Notes: generated by a model from the letters alone, not told the origin. DNA of 49,951 nt from an uncultured Mycoplasmatota bacterium (GCA_945919295.1 CAMEJC010000003.1:1-49951), one strand, 5' to 3'; positions 23,980-32,875 are shown, numbered from the stretch's first letter. Translations and numbers: made by a program.

Positions 23980-26100
23980 ATGAAAATTAAAGTAGAAAAA
24001 AAAGATTTAATAATATTTTGTGCTTTCTGTGTATTCTTATTATATCTTTGTGCTATTGGAGTATTAAATGCCTCTAGTATAGCAACAGAAGGGAAATTTT
24101 ATGGTTTTTTGCCATTTAAAGCTTTTACCTCAAGATATATTGGCATGACATTATTTTTGTTTTTAGCTACAATAGTTGGTCTATTTTTTGCAGTTAAATC
24201 TTATATTTTTGATCGTGATAAAGGTTTTGGATTCTCTGTGGGGTCAAAAAAAGAAAAAGGATATTCTAGATGGGCTACTGATAGTGAATTTAAAAAAGGT
24301 TTAGATGTAGTCAATATAAAAGATCAAAAAATAAATGCCGCTGGTATAGCCCTTCACAGTAAAAAAGGACAAATGTGGGTAGATAATGGTGAGTCCCATT
24401 ATTTAGTTATGGGTGCTACTGGTTCTGGTAAATCAGAAATCGTCGCTAAACCAATGATAAAATTACTTGCTAAACATGATGAATCTATGATTCTAACCGA
24501 TCCTAAGGGTGAATTATATGAAGAAACAGCTGAATTATTAAAAGCCGCAGGATATAATATTATCACTTTGAATTTTAGAGATCCTCAGCACGGTAATGCT
24601 TGGAATCCAATGAGCCTACCATATCAATTATATAAAGAAGGAAATCAAGATAAGGCCATAGAACTATTAGACGATTTAGCTTTAAATATTTTATATGAAG
24701 AAAAATCAAGTGGGGATCCATTTTGGGAAAAGACTGCTGCCGATTACTTTACTGGATTAGCCTTAGGACTTTTCGAGGATGGAACAGAAGAACAAATAAA
24801 CTTAAACAGTTTAAACTTAATGTCTAGTTTAGGAGAAGAAAGATTTGGAGGACCTAATAATAATTACATTAAAGAATATTTTAATGGAAAAGATCCATCA
24901 AAACCAGCCTATATTAATGCTTCCGGAACTGTCTTCACTGCCGATGAGACCAAGCAAGGAATTATAGCCACATTTAAACAAAAAGTAAAACTGTTTTCAT
25001 CGAGAGAAAATTTATCCGAAATGCTTTCTTATAGTGATTTCGATATGCGTGAGATTGGAAGAAAAAAAACAGCGGTCTTTCTAATAGTGCAAGATGAAAA
25101 GAAAACATTACATCCACTTGCTACCATTTTTATCAAGCAATGTTATGAAACACTTATCGATGTAGCTCAAGAAAGTGGTGGAAAACTTCCCTTTAGAACA
25201 AACTTTATTCTAGATGAATTTGCCAATATGCCTCCATTAAAAGATGTAACAACCATGGTTACCGCCGCTAGAAGTAGATTAATAAGATTTACATTCATTA
25301 TCCAGAACTTTGCACAATTAACTCAAGTTTATGGCAGGGAAAATGGCGATACTATTCGAGGTAACTGTAATTTAGTATATTTAATAAGTAGTGAAATTGC
25401 TGCTCTTGAAGAAATAAGTAAGATGTGTGGAGAAGTAAAATCAAAAGAAAAAGAAAAAACAGCTTCGACACCACTCGTTACTGTAAGTGATCTTCAGCGA
25501 TTAAATAAATTTGAAATAATCGTTTTACGAAGTAGAATGTTTCCATATAAAACAAGATTTCAGACTAATTTTGAAGTTGATTGGGGAAGAACATATCCTA
25601 AAGGCGTGCTTCCAGTTAGAGAGAAAAGACCAGTGGAACTATTTGATATCAGAGAATTTGTTAAAGCCAAGAAAAAAGAAAAAATGGAAGCAATGGGAAG
25701 TTTTGAACCTTCCGCTAATCCATTTATGGGACCAAATCCATTCGGTGGAAATCCATTTATGGGTTCAAGTCCATTTGGTTCATTACCAAAATTCCTAGAT
25801 GATGAAAAAGAAGATGTAATTTCTAAAGGTAATGATAGTTTTAACATTGATGATCTAGTTAAGAAGATCGATGCCAAAATAGCAGAAATTGAAAAAGAAG
25901 AAGAAGAAACTAAAAATAAAAATGATGATATTTCAATTAAAGATTTAATTCCAAATAAACCTATTGAAAATAATAATAGGGAAGAATCTTTAAATAATGT
26001 CATTGAAGCAGACAGTAAAGAAAACAAAGAAATTCAAACCATGTATGAAGATAATACTGCAGATGATGATTTCTTTGATGATTTCTTCTCAGACGATTAA
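23980..26100 (+). CDS. virD4: VirD4/TraG-type coupling protein
   Basis: The 706-residue coupling ATPase selects substrates for the T4SS. Two N-terminal membrane helices (about 9-30 and 52-76) are followed by Walker A GATGSGKS (145-152), the LTDPKGELYEET motif, Walker B ILDEFANMPPLKD (about 408-420) and a C-terminal TraD/TraG domain. The tail is unusual: after about residue 565 comes a Pro/Phe/Gly repeat (NPFMGPNPFGGNPF) and then a long Glu/Asp/Lys-rich segment ending in an Asp/Phe cluster, possibly a substrate or partner docking tail. No relaxase gene accompanies it here, so the cargo may be protein or an unlinked DNA element. Confidence 0.94.
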   Translation: MKIKVEKKDLIIFCAFCVFLLYLCAIGVLNASSIATEGKFYGFLPFKAFTSRYIGMTLFLFLATIVGLFFAVKSYIFDRDKGFGFSVGSKKEKGYSRWATDSEFKKGLDVVNIKDQKINAAGIALHSKKGQMWVDNGESHYLVMGATGSGKSEIVAKPMIKLLAKHDESMILTDPKGELYEETAELLKAAGYNIITLNFRDPQHGNAWNPMSLPYQLYKEGNQDKAIELLDDLALNILYEEKSSGDPFWEKTAADYFTGLALGLFEDGTEEQINLNSLNLMSSLGEERFGGPNNNYIKEYFNGKDPSKPAYINASGTVFTADETKQGIIATFKQKVKLFSSRENLSEMLSYSDFDMREIGRKKTAVFLIVQDEKKTLHPLATIFIKQCYETLIDVAQESGGKLPFRTNFILDEFANMPPLKDVTTMVTAARSRLIRFTFIIQNFAQLTQVYGRENGDTIRGNCNLVYLISSEIAALEEISKMCGEVKSKEKEKTASTPLVTVSDLQRLNKFEIIVLRSRMFPYKTRFQTNFEVDWGRTYPKGVLPVREKRPVELFDIREFVKAKKKEKMEAMGSFEPSANPFMGPNPFGGNPFMGSSPFGSLPKFLDDEKEDVISKGNDSFNIDDLVKKIDAKIAEIEKEEEETKNKNDDISIKDLIPNKPIENNNREESLNNVIEADSKENKEIQTMYEDNTADDDFFDDFFSDD

Positions 26101-26134
26101 AATTAGATATTAGACAAAAAATGAATATATAGAG

Positions 26135-26162
26135 TTGTTGATAGAATAAAAAGCGGTAAAAT
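26135..26162 (+). promoter_or_regulatory. Possible promoter of fbp
   Basis: TTGTTG (26135-26140), a 16-base spacer and TAAAAT (26157-26162) precede the SD and ATG of fbp. No clear terminator separates fbp from virD4. Confidence 0.4.
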
Positions 26163-26182
26163 ACTTACAAAAAGGAGAAAAA

Positions 26183-28189
26183 ATGTATAATAATCAAGAC
26201 TTTTTACAAAAATATCTAGAAGAACTATCAGAAAAATTTCCTACGAAAGAATCAGCAGTCAATGAAATAATTAATTTAAGTTCCATTTTAGCCCTTCCCA
26301 GAAGTGTTGAGCATTTTATGAGTGATCTTCATGGGCAAGCTGATGCATTTGAACATATTTTAAACAATGCTTCTGGTGGTATTCGCTTTCGAATAGGACA
26401 ACTTTTTAATAATACACTAACTAAAGAAGAACAAGACGAATTAGCCACTATAATTTATTATCCAAAAGAAAAAATGTCTCAAATTTTACCCCAGGTAAAA
26501 GACATTAATACCTGGTATACATCTAATATTTTAAGAATTATTGAAGTTACCAAAAAGTTTTCTTCACGTTACACAAGAAGTAAAGTTAGAAAATTATATA
26601 ATGAAAATTGGGGCTATATTTTAGATGAATTACTAAATAACAAAATAGATGAAGAAAATAAAGAACAATATTATCAAGCAATTATATCCTCTATTATTGA
26701 GTTGGGTTATGCAGAACAACTAATTATTGAATTATCATCATTAATAAAAAAATTAGCCGTCGATGAATTACATATTGTCGGAGATATTTACGATCGTGGT
26801 CCAGAACCACACAAAATAATGGATTTATTAGAAAAATATCATTCTGTTGATATTGAATGGGGAAACCATGATATTTTATGGCTAGGTTCATCCCTTGGTA
26901 GTAATATCTGTATTGCGGGTGTTATTACTAATAGTGTAAGACACAATAATTTAGAAATCCTTGAAGATGTTTATGGAATTAATTTAAGACCACTCGCCAA
27001 CTTTGCTGAAACAACATATGATGATGCCCTTATTTGGCGTCCTCGAAAAACCGCCGAAGAAGATTATTATAACTTAAAACATGTAAGGCAAGCAGCAAAA
27101 ATTCATAAAGCTATATCAATTATTATGTATAAATTAGAAGGTAATTTTGCTTTTCTTCATCCTGAATATCTTATGAGCCATCGCCGTCTTTTAGATAAAA
27201 TAAACTATCAAGATAACACTATTAATATTGATGGTTACATCTATCACCTAGAAGATACAACATTTCCCACTATTGATAAGAAAAACCCCTATAAATTAAC
27301 AGAAGAAGAAGAGATAATTATAAATGATTTAGTAAAATCTTTTCTAAATAGTGAAGCTCTTCAAAGACATATGAAAATCTTTATAGAGAAGGGTTCTATG
27401 TATAAAATAGAAAATAATAATCTTATGTACCATGCTTTAGTACCATTAAATGCTGACGGATCACTAAAAGAAGTTTCATTTGAAGATGGTTCCTTTAAAG
27501 GAAAAGAACTATTTGATTATTTAGATACTAAAATTAGGAAATTATATTATAATAAAGGCAATAGTAGTCAATATGAACTAGATTTAATGTGGTATTTATG
27601 GTGTGGACCTGATTCTCCTTTCTTCGGTAAAGATAAAATGACTACTTTGGAAAGAGTTTTAATTAAAGATAAATCATCCCATAAAGAAAAAAGAAATTAT
27701 TATTACCAATATCAAGAAGATATTCAAGTAATAGAACATATCATGAATAATTTTGGACTTATTAATACTCAAAATGCCCATATCATCAATGGTCATATTC
27801 CTGTTGAAAAAATTAATGGTGAAACTCCTTTGAAAGCTAACAATAGGGTAATTGTTATCGATGGTGGCTTTTCAAAAGCTTATCAAAAAACAACAGGTAT
27901 AGCGGGTTATACCTTAGTATCGGGTTCTACTGGGATGCGAATTATTGCTCATGAACCATTTACATCTACTGAAGATGCTATTATTAATAATCAAGACATT
28001 AATTATTCTATTGATATAGAAAGTAACTCAGCTAAAAGATTGACTATTGCTGATGTTGATAAAGGTCTTGAAATTCAAAAACAAATTAATGATTTAAAAT
28101 TACTAATTTCATATTATGAATCAGGCTTTATTAAAGAAAACCATACTTATAAATATGTTAAAGTACTTAATAAAAAACCATTCAAATAA
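26183..28189 (+). CDS. fbp: Fructose-1,6-bisphosphatase class III
   Basis: This is the Firmicute-type class III FBPase of gluconeogenesis, hydrolysing fructose-1,6-bisphosphate to fructose-6-phosphate. At 668 aa it is near the family's usual length. Metallophosphoesterase motifs are SDLHG (about 46-50), GDIYDRG (about 198-204), GNHD (about 226-229) and a late NGHIPV with INGETPLKANNRVIVIDGGFSKAY. These supply the metal ligands. Start ATG 26183 follows AAAGGAG. The gene ends in a strong terminator. It marks the return to housekeeping genes after the secretion region. Confidence 0.95.
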   Translation: MYNNQDFLQKYLEELSEKFPTKESAVNEIINLSSILALPRSVEHFMSDLHGQADAFEHILNNASGGIRFRIGQLFNNTLTKEEQDELATIIYYPKEKMSQILPQVKDINTWYTSNILRIIEVTKKFSSRYTRSKVRKLYNENWGYILDELLNNKIDEENKEQYYQAIISSIIELGYAEQLIIELSSLIKKLAVDELHIVGDIYDRGPEPHKIMDLLEKYHSVDIEWGNHDILWLGSSLGSNICIAGVITNSVRHNNLEILEDVYGINLRPLANFAETTYDDALIWRPRKTAEEDYYNLKHVRQAAKIHKAISIIMYKLEGNFAFLHPEYLMSHRRLLDKINYQDNTINIDGYIYHLEDTTFPTIDKKNPYKLTEEEEIIINDLVKSFLNSEALQRHMKIFIEKGSMYKIENNNLMYHALVPLNADGSLKEVSFEDGSFKGKELFDYLDTKIRKLYYNKGNSSQYELDLMWYLWCGPDSPFFGKDKMTTLERVLIKDKSSHKEKRNYYYQYQEDIQVIEHIMNNFGLINTQNAHIINGHIPVEKINGETPLKANNRVIVIDGGFSKAYQKTTGIAGYTLVSGSTGMRIIAHEPFTSTEDAIINNQDINYSIDIESNSAKRLTIADVDKGLEIQKQINDLKLLISYYESGFIKENHTYKYVKVLNKKPFK

Positions 28190-28224
28190 ACAAAAGAAGT
28201 TCTTAATTACAGAACTTCTTTTGT
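28190..28224 (+). terminator. Strong terminator of fbp
   Basis: A perfect 14-bp stem, ACAAAAGAAGTTCT (28190-28203) with AGAACTTCTTTTGT (28211-28224), begins right at the fbp stop. The following stretch to 28379 holds only an inverted repeat (TAAGTATTA 28284-28292 with TAATACTTA 28302-28310) and no gene I can support. Confidence 0.85.
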
Positions 28225-28379
28225 TATATAAGTAAATTACCTTTTAGTCGATGAAAAATTTACCAGACAAGTTATAAACATTATAAGTATTAACTACTAA
28301 ATAATACTTAACATTTTATTAAAGATCTAAATGATATAAATCCAAGTAAAATTTAATTGATTTTTGTGTTTATTAACTT

Positions 28380-28408
28380 TTCACATCTTTATAAAAAGTA
28401 TATATTAT
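28380..28408 (+). promoter_or_regulatory. Promoter of the rhodanese gene
   Basis: TTCACA (28380-28385), a 17-base spacer and TATTAT (28403-28408) precede the GAGGTG SD and ATG 28423. Confidence 0.55.
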
Positions 28409-28422
28409 AGTGAGGTGTAAGT

Positions 28423-28698
28423 ATGAATACAATTTCAGTTGAAACATTAAAAAAATTAAATAATCCCATTATAATAGATATAAGAGATAATTATTCATAT
28501 AATATTTCACACATAAAAAATTCAATAAATATACCTTATTATAATCTTTTAAACAATTATTCTCATTATTTAAATAAAAACAATACCTATTACCTCTACT
28601 GTGAAGAAGGTAAACAAAGTTATGAAATAAGCAAAAGATTAAATTCATTTGGATATAAGACAAAATCTATTGAAGGTGGTTTTTTATCTTTTAAATAA
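28423..28698 (+). CDS. Single-domain rhodanese-like protein
   Basis: The 91-residue protein is a compact rhodanese domain. It shows the IIDIRDNYSYNISHIKNSINIP entry motif, the active-site loop CEEGKQS with the catalytic Cys, and the closing GYKTKSIEGGF. Such proteins carry sulfane sulfur as a persulfide, feeding thiolation or detoxification. It is cytoplasmic, with no signal or membrane segment. It is followed by yunB, and sufB is close by, but a functional link is only a guess. Confidence 0.9.
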   Translation: MNTISVETLKKLNNPIIIDIRDNYSYNISHIKNSINIPYYNLLNNYSHYLNKNNTYYLYCEEGKQSYEISKRLNSFGYKTKSIEGGFLSFK

Positions 28699-28733
28699 CC
28701 AAATTATTTTACAATAAAAACATATATATTAGT

Positions 28734-29480
28734 ATGAGAATGATTTTGAAGAAAACTAAAAAAAAGAAAAATGGATTATTAATAACTATAGCAATACTTA
28801 TATCTGTAATGACGATGACATTTCTTTTTATAAATTATTATTCAAAAAAAGCCCTCCCTCTTATTCTGTCTTATGCTGAAGCTGAGACAAAAAAATTAAC
28901 TATATTAGTTATCAACAAAGCTGTTACTAAGCAAATAAATGATATGGATACTGATGAACTATTTGATATAGCCTATAATAAAGATGGAGAAATAACATTA
29001 ATTGATTTTAATTCTAAAAAAACATCTAAAATATTAAGTACCATGACTAGTCTAGTAGAATTAAATTTACGAGCAGTAGAAGAAGGAAAAATCGATATGT
29101 TAGAACTGCCAGATAACAGCTTAAGCGATTACAACATGAATTTATTAGAAAAAGGAATAATCGTCGAAGTGCCTCTCGGAATAATTACAAATTCTAGTCT
29201 ATTATACAATATCGGACCCAAAATACCCGTCAAATTATCTTTAGTTGGAGATGTAGTTACAGGTTTTAGTTCCGAAGTAGTAGAATATGGGATAAATAAT
29301 GCTCTATTAAAATTGATGATTGATATCAAAGTTGATACAAAGATAATCCTCCCAATTGTCAGTGATCAAATAACCATTGATTGTAGTATTCCCATAGCCA
29401 TGAAAGTGATTCAAGGCAAAATTCCGAGTTACTATATAGATGGATTTACTACAAAATCAAACATAGTCGAAGGAAACTAA
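28734..29480 (+). CDS. yunB: YunB-like sporulation-associated membrane protein
   Basis: The 248 residues contain an N-terminal basic stretch and one membrane helix (about 16-36). The body is typical of YunB: KALPLILSYAEAETKKLTILVINKAV, VEVPLGIITNSSLLYNIGPKIPVKL, and a late VPI-type strand region. In Bacillus, yunB is a mother-cell sporulation gene of unclear biochemical role. No good SD is visible before ATG 28734 (ATG 28740 is an alternative). Presence suggests a spore-forming ancestry. A terminator begins at the stop codon. Confidence 0.82.
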   Translation: MRMILKKTKKKKNGLLITIAILISVMTMTFLFINYYSKKALPLILSYAEAETKKLTILVINKAVTKQINDMDTDELFDIAYNKDGEITLIDFNSKKTSKILSTMTSLVELNLRAVEEGKIDMLELPDNSLSDYNMNLLEKGIIVEVPLGIITNSSLLYNIGPKIPVKLSLVGDVVTGFSSEVVEYGINNALLKLMIDIKVDTKIILPIVSDQITIDCSIPIAMKVIQGKIPSYYIDGFTTKSNIVEGN

Positions 29481-29513
29481 ACTGTCTATCGTTGTAAATA
29501 GACAGTTTTTTTC
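29480..29513 (+). terminator. Terminator after yunB
   Basis: AACTGTCTAT (29480-29489) pairs perfectly with ATAGACAGTT (29498-29507) followed by T7. Confidence 0.9.
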
Positions 29514-29514
29514 C

Positions 29515-29543
29515 TTTACATATCTACTTTTTTCATATATAAT
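29515..29543 (+). promoter_or_regulatory. Promoter of sufB
   Basis: TTTACA (29515-29520), a 17-base spacer and a consensus TATAAT (29538-29543) lie just upstream of the SD AAGGTG and ATG 29566. Confidence 0.7.
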
Positions 29544-29565
29544 AAGGGTATAACAAGGTGATAAA

Positions 29566-30876
29566 ATGAAATTAACTACTGACGTTGTAAAAAAAATATC
29601 AAAAATAAAAAACGAACCCGAATGGATGTTAAATTTTAGACTTACAGCTTTAGATGCTTTTAATAAAAGTAATAATCCATCATTTGGACCCAAACTAGAT
29701 ATCGATTATGAAAGTATAAATTATTATAAAGAAAGAGAGAATAATCTAACTGATAATTGGAATAATATATCATGTGAAGTTAGAAATCTCTTTGATAATT
29801 TGGGAGTAATATCCGCTGAAAAAAAATTTATGGGTGGAGTAGGAGCTCAGTATGATAGTGAAGTAATTTATCATAATATGAATAAAGAATTAAAAGAAAA
29901 AAATATAATCTTTTTAGATACCGATACTGCTCTAAAACAGCATCCAGAAATATTCAAAAAATATTTTAATAAACTAGTTAAATATAACGAAAATAAATTT
30001 ACTGCCTTAAATGGAGCAGTATGGTCAGGTGGAACTTTTATTTATATTCCCCCAAATACTCATTTAGATAGACCACTTCAAAGTTATTTTCGCATAAACA
30101 GCAAAAATATGGGACAATTTGAAAGAACTCTTATAATTGTTGATGACAATAGTTCTCTTCATTATATAGAGGGCTGCACCGCTCCAACATATACAGAAGA
30201 TTCTCTTCATGCTGCAGTAGTAGAAATATTTGTCGGTAAAAATTCCACTTGTAGGTATACTACTATACAAAACTGGTCGACTGATGTTTATAACTTAGTT
30301 ACCAAAAGAGCAATAGTTGAAGAAAATGGATTAATGGAATGGATTGATGGTAATATTGGATCAAAAACCAATATGAAATATCCATGTTGCATATTAAAAG
30401 GAAATAATTCCCGTGGTAGTTGTATAACAGTAGCAGCAGCAGGATCAGGTCAAATACAAGATAGTGGTGCCAAGATGATTCACTTGGGACAAAATACAAA
30501 AAGTAACATTGTATCTAAATCTATAGCTTCAGGTGGTGGCTTAGCAACATATCGTGGTGAAGTAAAAATATCCAAGAATGCTATCAATTCCAAAGCAGCA
30601 GTGAAATGTGATACTTTGATACTAGATGATATTTCAAAAAGTGATACCATTCCCACTAATATTGTAAATAACAATTCATCATTCCTAGAACATGAAGCAA
30701 CAGTATCAAAAATATCGGAAGACAAATTATTTTATTTAATGTCAAAAGGAATCAGCGAAGAAGCTGCCAAAGAACTAATAATAATGGGATTTATTGGAGT
30801 CTTTAGAGAAGAATTACCAATGGAATATGCCGTTGAGTTAAATAGACTTTTAGCACTTAATATAGGAGATAAATAA
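29566..30876 (+). CDS. sufB: SufB-family Fe-S cluster scaffold protein
   Basis: This 436-residue protein matches SufB of the SUF iron-sulfur assembly complex (SufBCD). It has the N-terminal EPEWMLNFRLTAL helix, the GGVGAQYDSEVIYHN segment, the beta-helix core with YIEGCTAP, SRGSCITVAAAGSGQ and VSKSIASGGGLATYRGEV, and the C-terminal ISEEAAKELIIMGF motif. It is slightly shorter than typical SufB. No sufC, sufD, sufS or sufU lies beside it, which is unusual because these genes normally form one operon. It has its own promoter and directly abuts the following amidase gene. Confidence 0.93.
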   Translation: MKLTTDVVKKISKIKNEPEWMLNFRLTALDAFNKSNNPSFGPKLDIDYESINYYKERENNLTDNWNNISCEVRNLFDNLGVISAEKKFMGGVGAQYDSEVIYHNMNKELKEKNIIFLDTDTALKQHPEIFKKYFNKLVKYNENKFTALNGAVWSGGTFIYIPPNTHLDRPLQSYFRINSKNMGQFERTLIIVDDNSSLHYIEGCTAPTYTEDSLHAAVVEIFVGKNSTCRYTTIQNWSTDVYNLVTKRAIVEENGLMEWIDGNIGSKTNMKYPCCILKGNNSRGSCITVAAAGSGQIQDSGAKMIHLGQNTKSNIVSKSIASGGGLATYRGEVKISKNAINSKAAVKCDTLILDDISKSDTIPTNIVNNNSSFLEHEATVSKISEDKLFYLMSKGISEEAAKELIIMGFIGVFREELPMEYAVELNRLLALNIGDK

Positions 30877-32160
30877 ATGAAGAAATTAATTAAAGTAATA
30901 TTTATATTATTAATATTAGTTCTTTTAGGATATTTCATATATGTAAACTATATAAAAGAAGAAATACCCAAAAAAGAAACTGAAGAAGAATTAGCGTCAA
31001 TATCTGAATATTTTATATATGGAAATCACTTAAATATTAAAGGGAGTTTAGAAATTACTGATAAAAATTATCAAAGTATAGTCTTAACATTGTATAATGG
31101 TAAAGATAAAGATATCAAAGTGAATACCGAAATTGAAGATAATAAAATAAATTTTAATACATCCAAATATATAAATGAGGGAATATATTTAGATGATTTA
31201 GAAAGAGGTACATATTACTTATTTTTAAAATTGACTTATGAAAACCCTGAAGAGCAAGAAAGACCAATTGAAAAGTACTACATTTTAAAAAATGAAACCA
31301 ATTATAAAGAAACTACATATTATACTTTATCAAAATACAATAATATAGTATTAATAAATTCACAAAATGACTATGGTACTATATCTTTCAATATAGAAGA
31401 AAATAAAACAAATGATGACATATATGATATAACAATTGATCCAGGACATGGTGGCATGGATGGTGGTGGATCATCAGGAGATTATAAAGAAACAGATTTT
31501 ACTATGGATATCAGCAAAAAAATAAAAAGCAATCTAGAAGAGGCAGGTTTAAAAGTAAAACTAACTCATGAAGAAGATGAATTAACAAAAAATGATATCT
31601 TAGATGAATATAATGAACATGGAAGGGCAGTAATACCCAATGAAGTAAAATCAAAATATACTTTTTCTATCCATATCAATAAAAATACTTCATCACAAGT
31701 AAGAGGTATTGAAGTTTATACCGCTGATAATATAAATTATGATTTAGCAAAATCACTTGCTGAAAATATAACAACAGAAACAGAACTTGATTATTCATCA
31801 AACAAACTATACAAAGTATACAATAGTGTTTATACACATAATTTTACTGAACAAGAAATTTCATCTTCATTAAAAGGATATGAAGAAAAAAATCGTGTTC
31901 CTTATAATGTAACAACTAATTCTAATTATCTATATATGATAAGAGAAACAGGAGGATACATGACTGGTGCTTATGTCGATGATAGTAACCCGGATTCAGT
32001 AGGAGTAAATCCATATTATAATAGTAATATTGGTAATGAATCTTATTTATTAGAACTAGGATATATTTCGAATTCAAAAGATTTAGAGATACTATTAAAG
32101 AGTAAAGAAAAAGTGGCTGATGCCATTTCCGAAGCTATCAAAGCAGAATTAGGTTTATAA
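30877..32160 (+). CDS. N-acetylmuramoyl-L-alanine amidase (Amidase_3), membrane anchored
   Basis: The 427-residue protein has an N-terminal membrane anchor (about 5-25), then an extracellular beta-type region. A zinc-dependent Amidase_3 domain spans about 185-425. Metal and catalytic residues are visible in DPGHGGMDGG (His), the KETDF Glu, FSIHIN (His) and LLELGYISN (Glu). It cleaves the amide bond between muramic acid and the stem peptide during wall turnover or cell separation. ATG 30877 follows the sufB stop with no gap; AGGAG in the end of sufB serves as SD. Confidence 0.9.
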   Translation: MKKLIKVIFILLILVLLGYFIYVNYIKEEIPKKETEEELASISEYFIYGNHLNIKGSLEITDKNYQSIVLTLYNGKDKDIKVNTEIEDNKINFNTSKYINEGIYLDDLERGTYYLFLKLTYENPEEQERPIEKYYILKNETNYKETTYYTLSKYNNIVLINSQNDYGTISFNIEENKTNDDIYDITIDPGHGGMDGGGSSGDYKETDFTMDISKKIKSNLEEAGLKVKLTHEEDELTKNDILDEYNEHGRAVIPNEVKSKYTFSIHINKNTSSQVRGIEVYTADNINYDLAKSLAENITTETELDYSSNKLYKVYNSVYTHNFTEQEISSSLKGYEEKNRVPYNVTTNSNYLYMIRETGGYMTGAYVDDSNPDSVGVNPYYNSNIGNESYLLELGYISNSKDLEILLKSKEKVADAISEAIKAELGL

Positions 32161-32238
32161 AGTGTCAAATTTGTGTCAAATGAACAATTTAAGTAAAAAA
32201 ACTTTTTACCCCCCTAAAAAGCAACCAAAAAAATTTTC

Positions 32239-32261
32239 AAAGACTTAAAAAGTCTTTTTTT
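32239..32261 (+). terminator. Terminator after the amidase gene
   Basis: AAAGACTT (32239-32246) pairs with AAGTCTTT (32250-32257) and continues as T-tract. A direct repeat of TGTCAAAT lies upstream (about 32162-32181). Confidence 0.65.
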
Positions 32262-32296
32262 AAAGAAAAAAAAGTTCAAAAAAGTCTTTTAAGAAT

Positions 32297-32325
32297 TTGT
32301 ATTGAATTTCAGTATATGCTATATT
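32297..32325 (+). promoter_or_regulatory. Promoter of ssb
   Basis: TTGTAT (32297-32302), a 17-base spacer and TATATT (32320-32325), with an extended TGC before the -10, precede the strong SD AAAGGAGG of ssb. Confidence 0.6.
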
Positions 32326-32344
32326 TCCTTCGAAAGGAGGTATT

Positions 32345-32713
32345 ATGGTTAATCAAATTGTTTTAGTAGGAAGAATCGCTCGAGCACCAGAAACAAAAAC
32401 AACAGAAACTGGTAAAAAAGTGGCAACTTTAACTCTTGCTGTTCCAAGAAATTATAAAAATGCTAATGGCGAATATGATACTGATTTCTTGGATTGCACA
32501 TTGTGGTCAGCAGTAGCAGAATCAACAAGCGAATATTGTAAAACGGGCGATATGATTGGTGTAAAAGGCCGTCTTCAATCAAGAATTATTGATACGCCTG
32601 AAGGAGTAAAAAAAAGAAAAACAGAGATAATAGCAGAAAAAGTAACATTTCTAACATCAAATCCTTCGCGTAAAAAAAATGAAGAAATAGATGAAGAACA
32701 AAAAGCAGATTAA
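32345..32713 (+). CDS. ssb: Short single-stranded DNA-binding protein
   Basis: The 122 residues form an OB-fold SSB: MVNQIVLVGRIARAPETK, VATLTLAVPRNYKN, DFLDCTLWSAVAEST, then KGRLQSRII. SSBs coat single-stranded DNA in replication, repair and recombination. It lacks the long Gly-rich linker and the acidic DDDIPF-type tip that recruits partner proteins; the tail is just EEIDEEQKAD. The size resembles B. subtilis SsbB, which acts in transformation, so this may be a secondary SSB. It is monocistronic with its own promoter and terminator. Confidence 0.9.
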   Translation: MVNQIVLVGRIARAPETKTTETGKKVATLTLAVPRNYKNANGEYDTDFLDCTLWSAVAESTSEYCKTGDMIGVKGRLQSRIIDTPEGVKKRKTEIIAEKVTFLTSNPSRKKNEEIDEEQKAD

Positions 32714-32725
32714 ATTCTGCTTTTT
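32701..32725 (+). terminator. Terminator overlapping the ssb stop codon
   Basis: AAAAGCAGA (32701-32709) pairs with TCTGCTTTT (32716-32724) before T. The stem includes the last codons of ssb. Confidence 0.8.
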
Positions 32726-32778
32726 ACTTTTAAATATTAACTTATCAGTCAACCATTACTTTTAAATCAATAAAAAAA

Positions 32779-32795
32779 GTTAACATATTGTTAAT
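32779..32795 (+). promoter_or_regulatory. Possible operator of the XRE regulator
   Basis: The near-perfect inverted repeat GTTAACA-TAT-TGTTAAT lies about 80 bases before the regulator gene. A further half-site ATTAACA occurs at 32832-32838, next to TATAAA (32821-32826). Autoregulation is inferred. Confidence 0.4.
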
Positions 32796-32875
32796 TATAT
32801 ATACATTTCAATTATTTTGTTATAAAATAATATTAACAAGCAGATAACTAATTAATAAGGAAGGAACAAAATAAA

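Noticed and set aside
25560-26027. Minus-strand ORF of 155 codons opposite the virD4 tail
   Set aside because: Low-complexity Ser/Phe/Leu translation that mirrors the Lys/Glu/Asn-rich virD4 tail; no start signals.
15098-26100. Integrative conjugative element
   Set aside because: No relaxase, integrase, excisionase or flanking repeats were found; T4SS genes alone do not prove an ICE.
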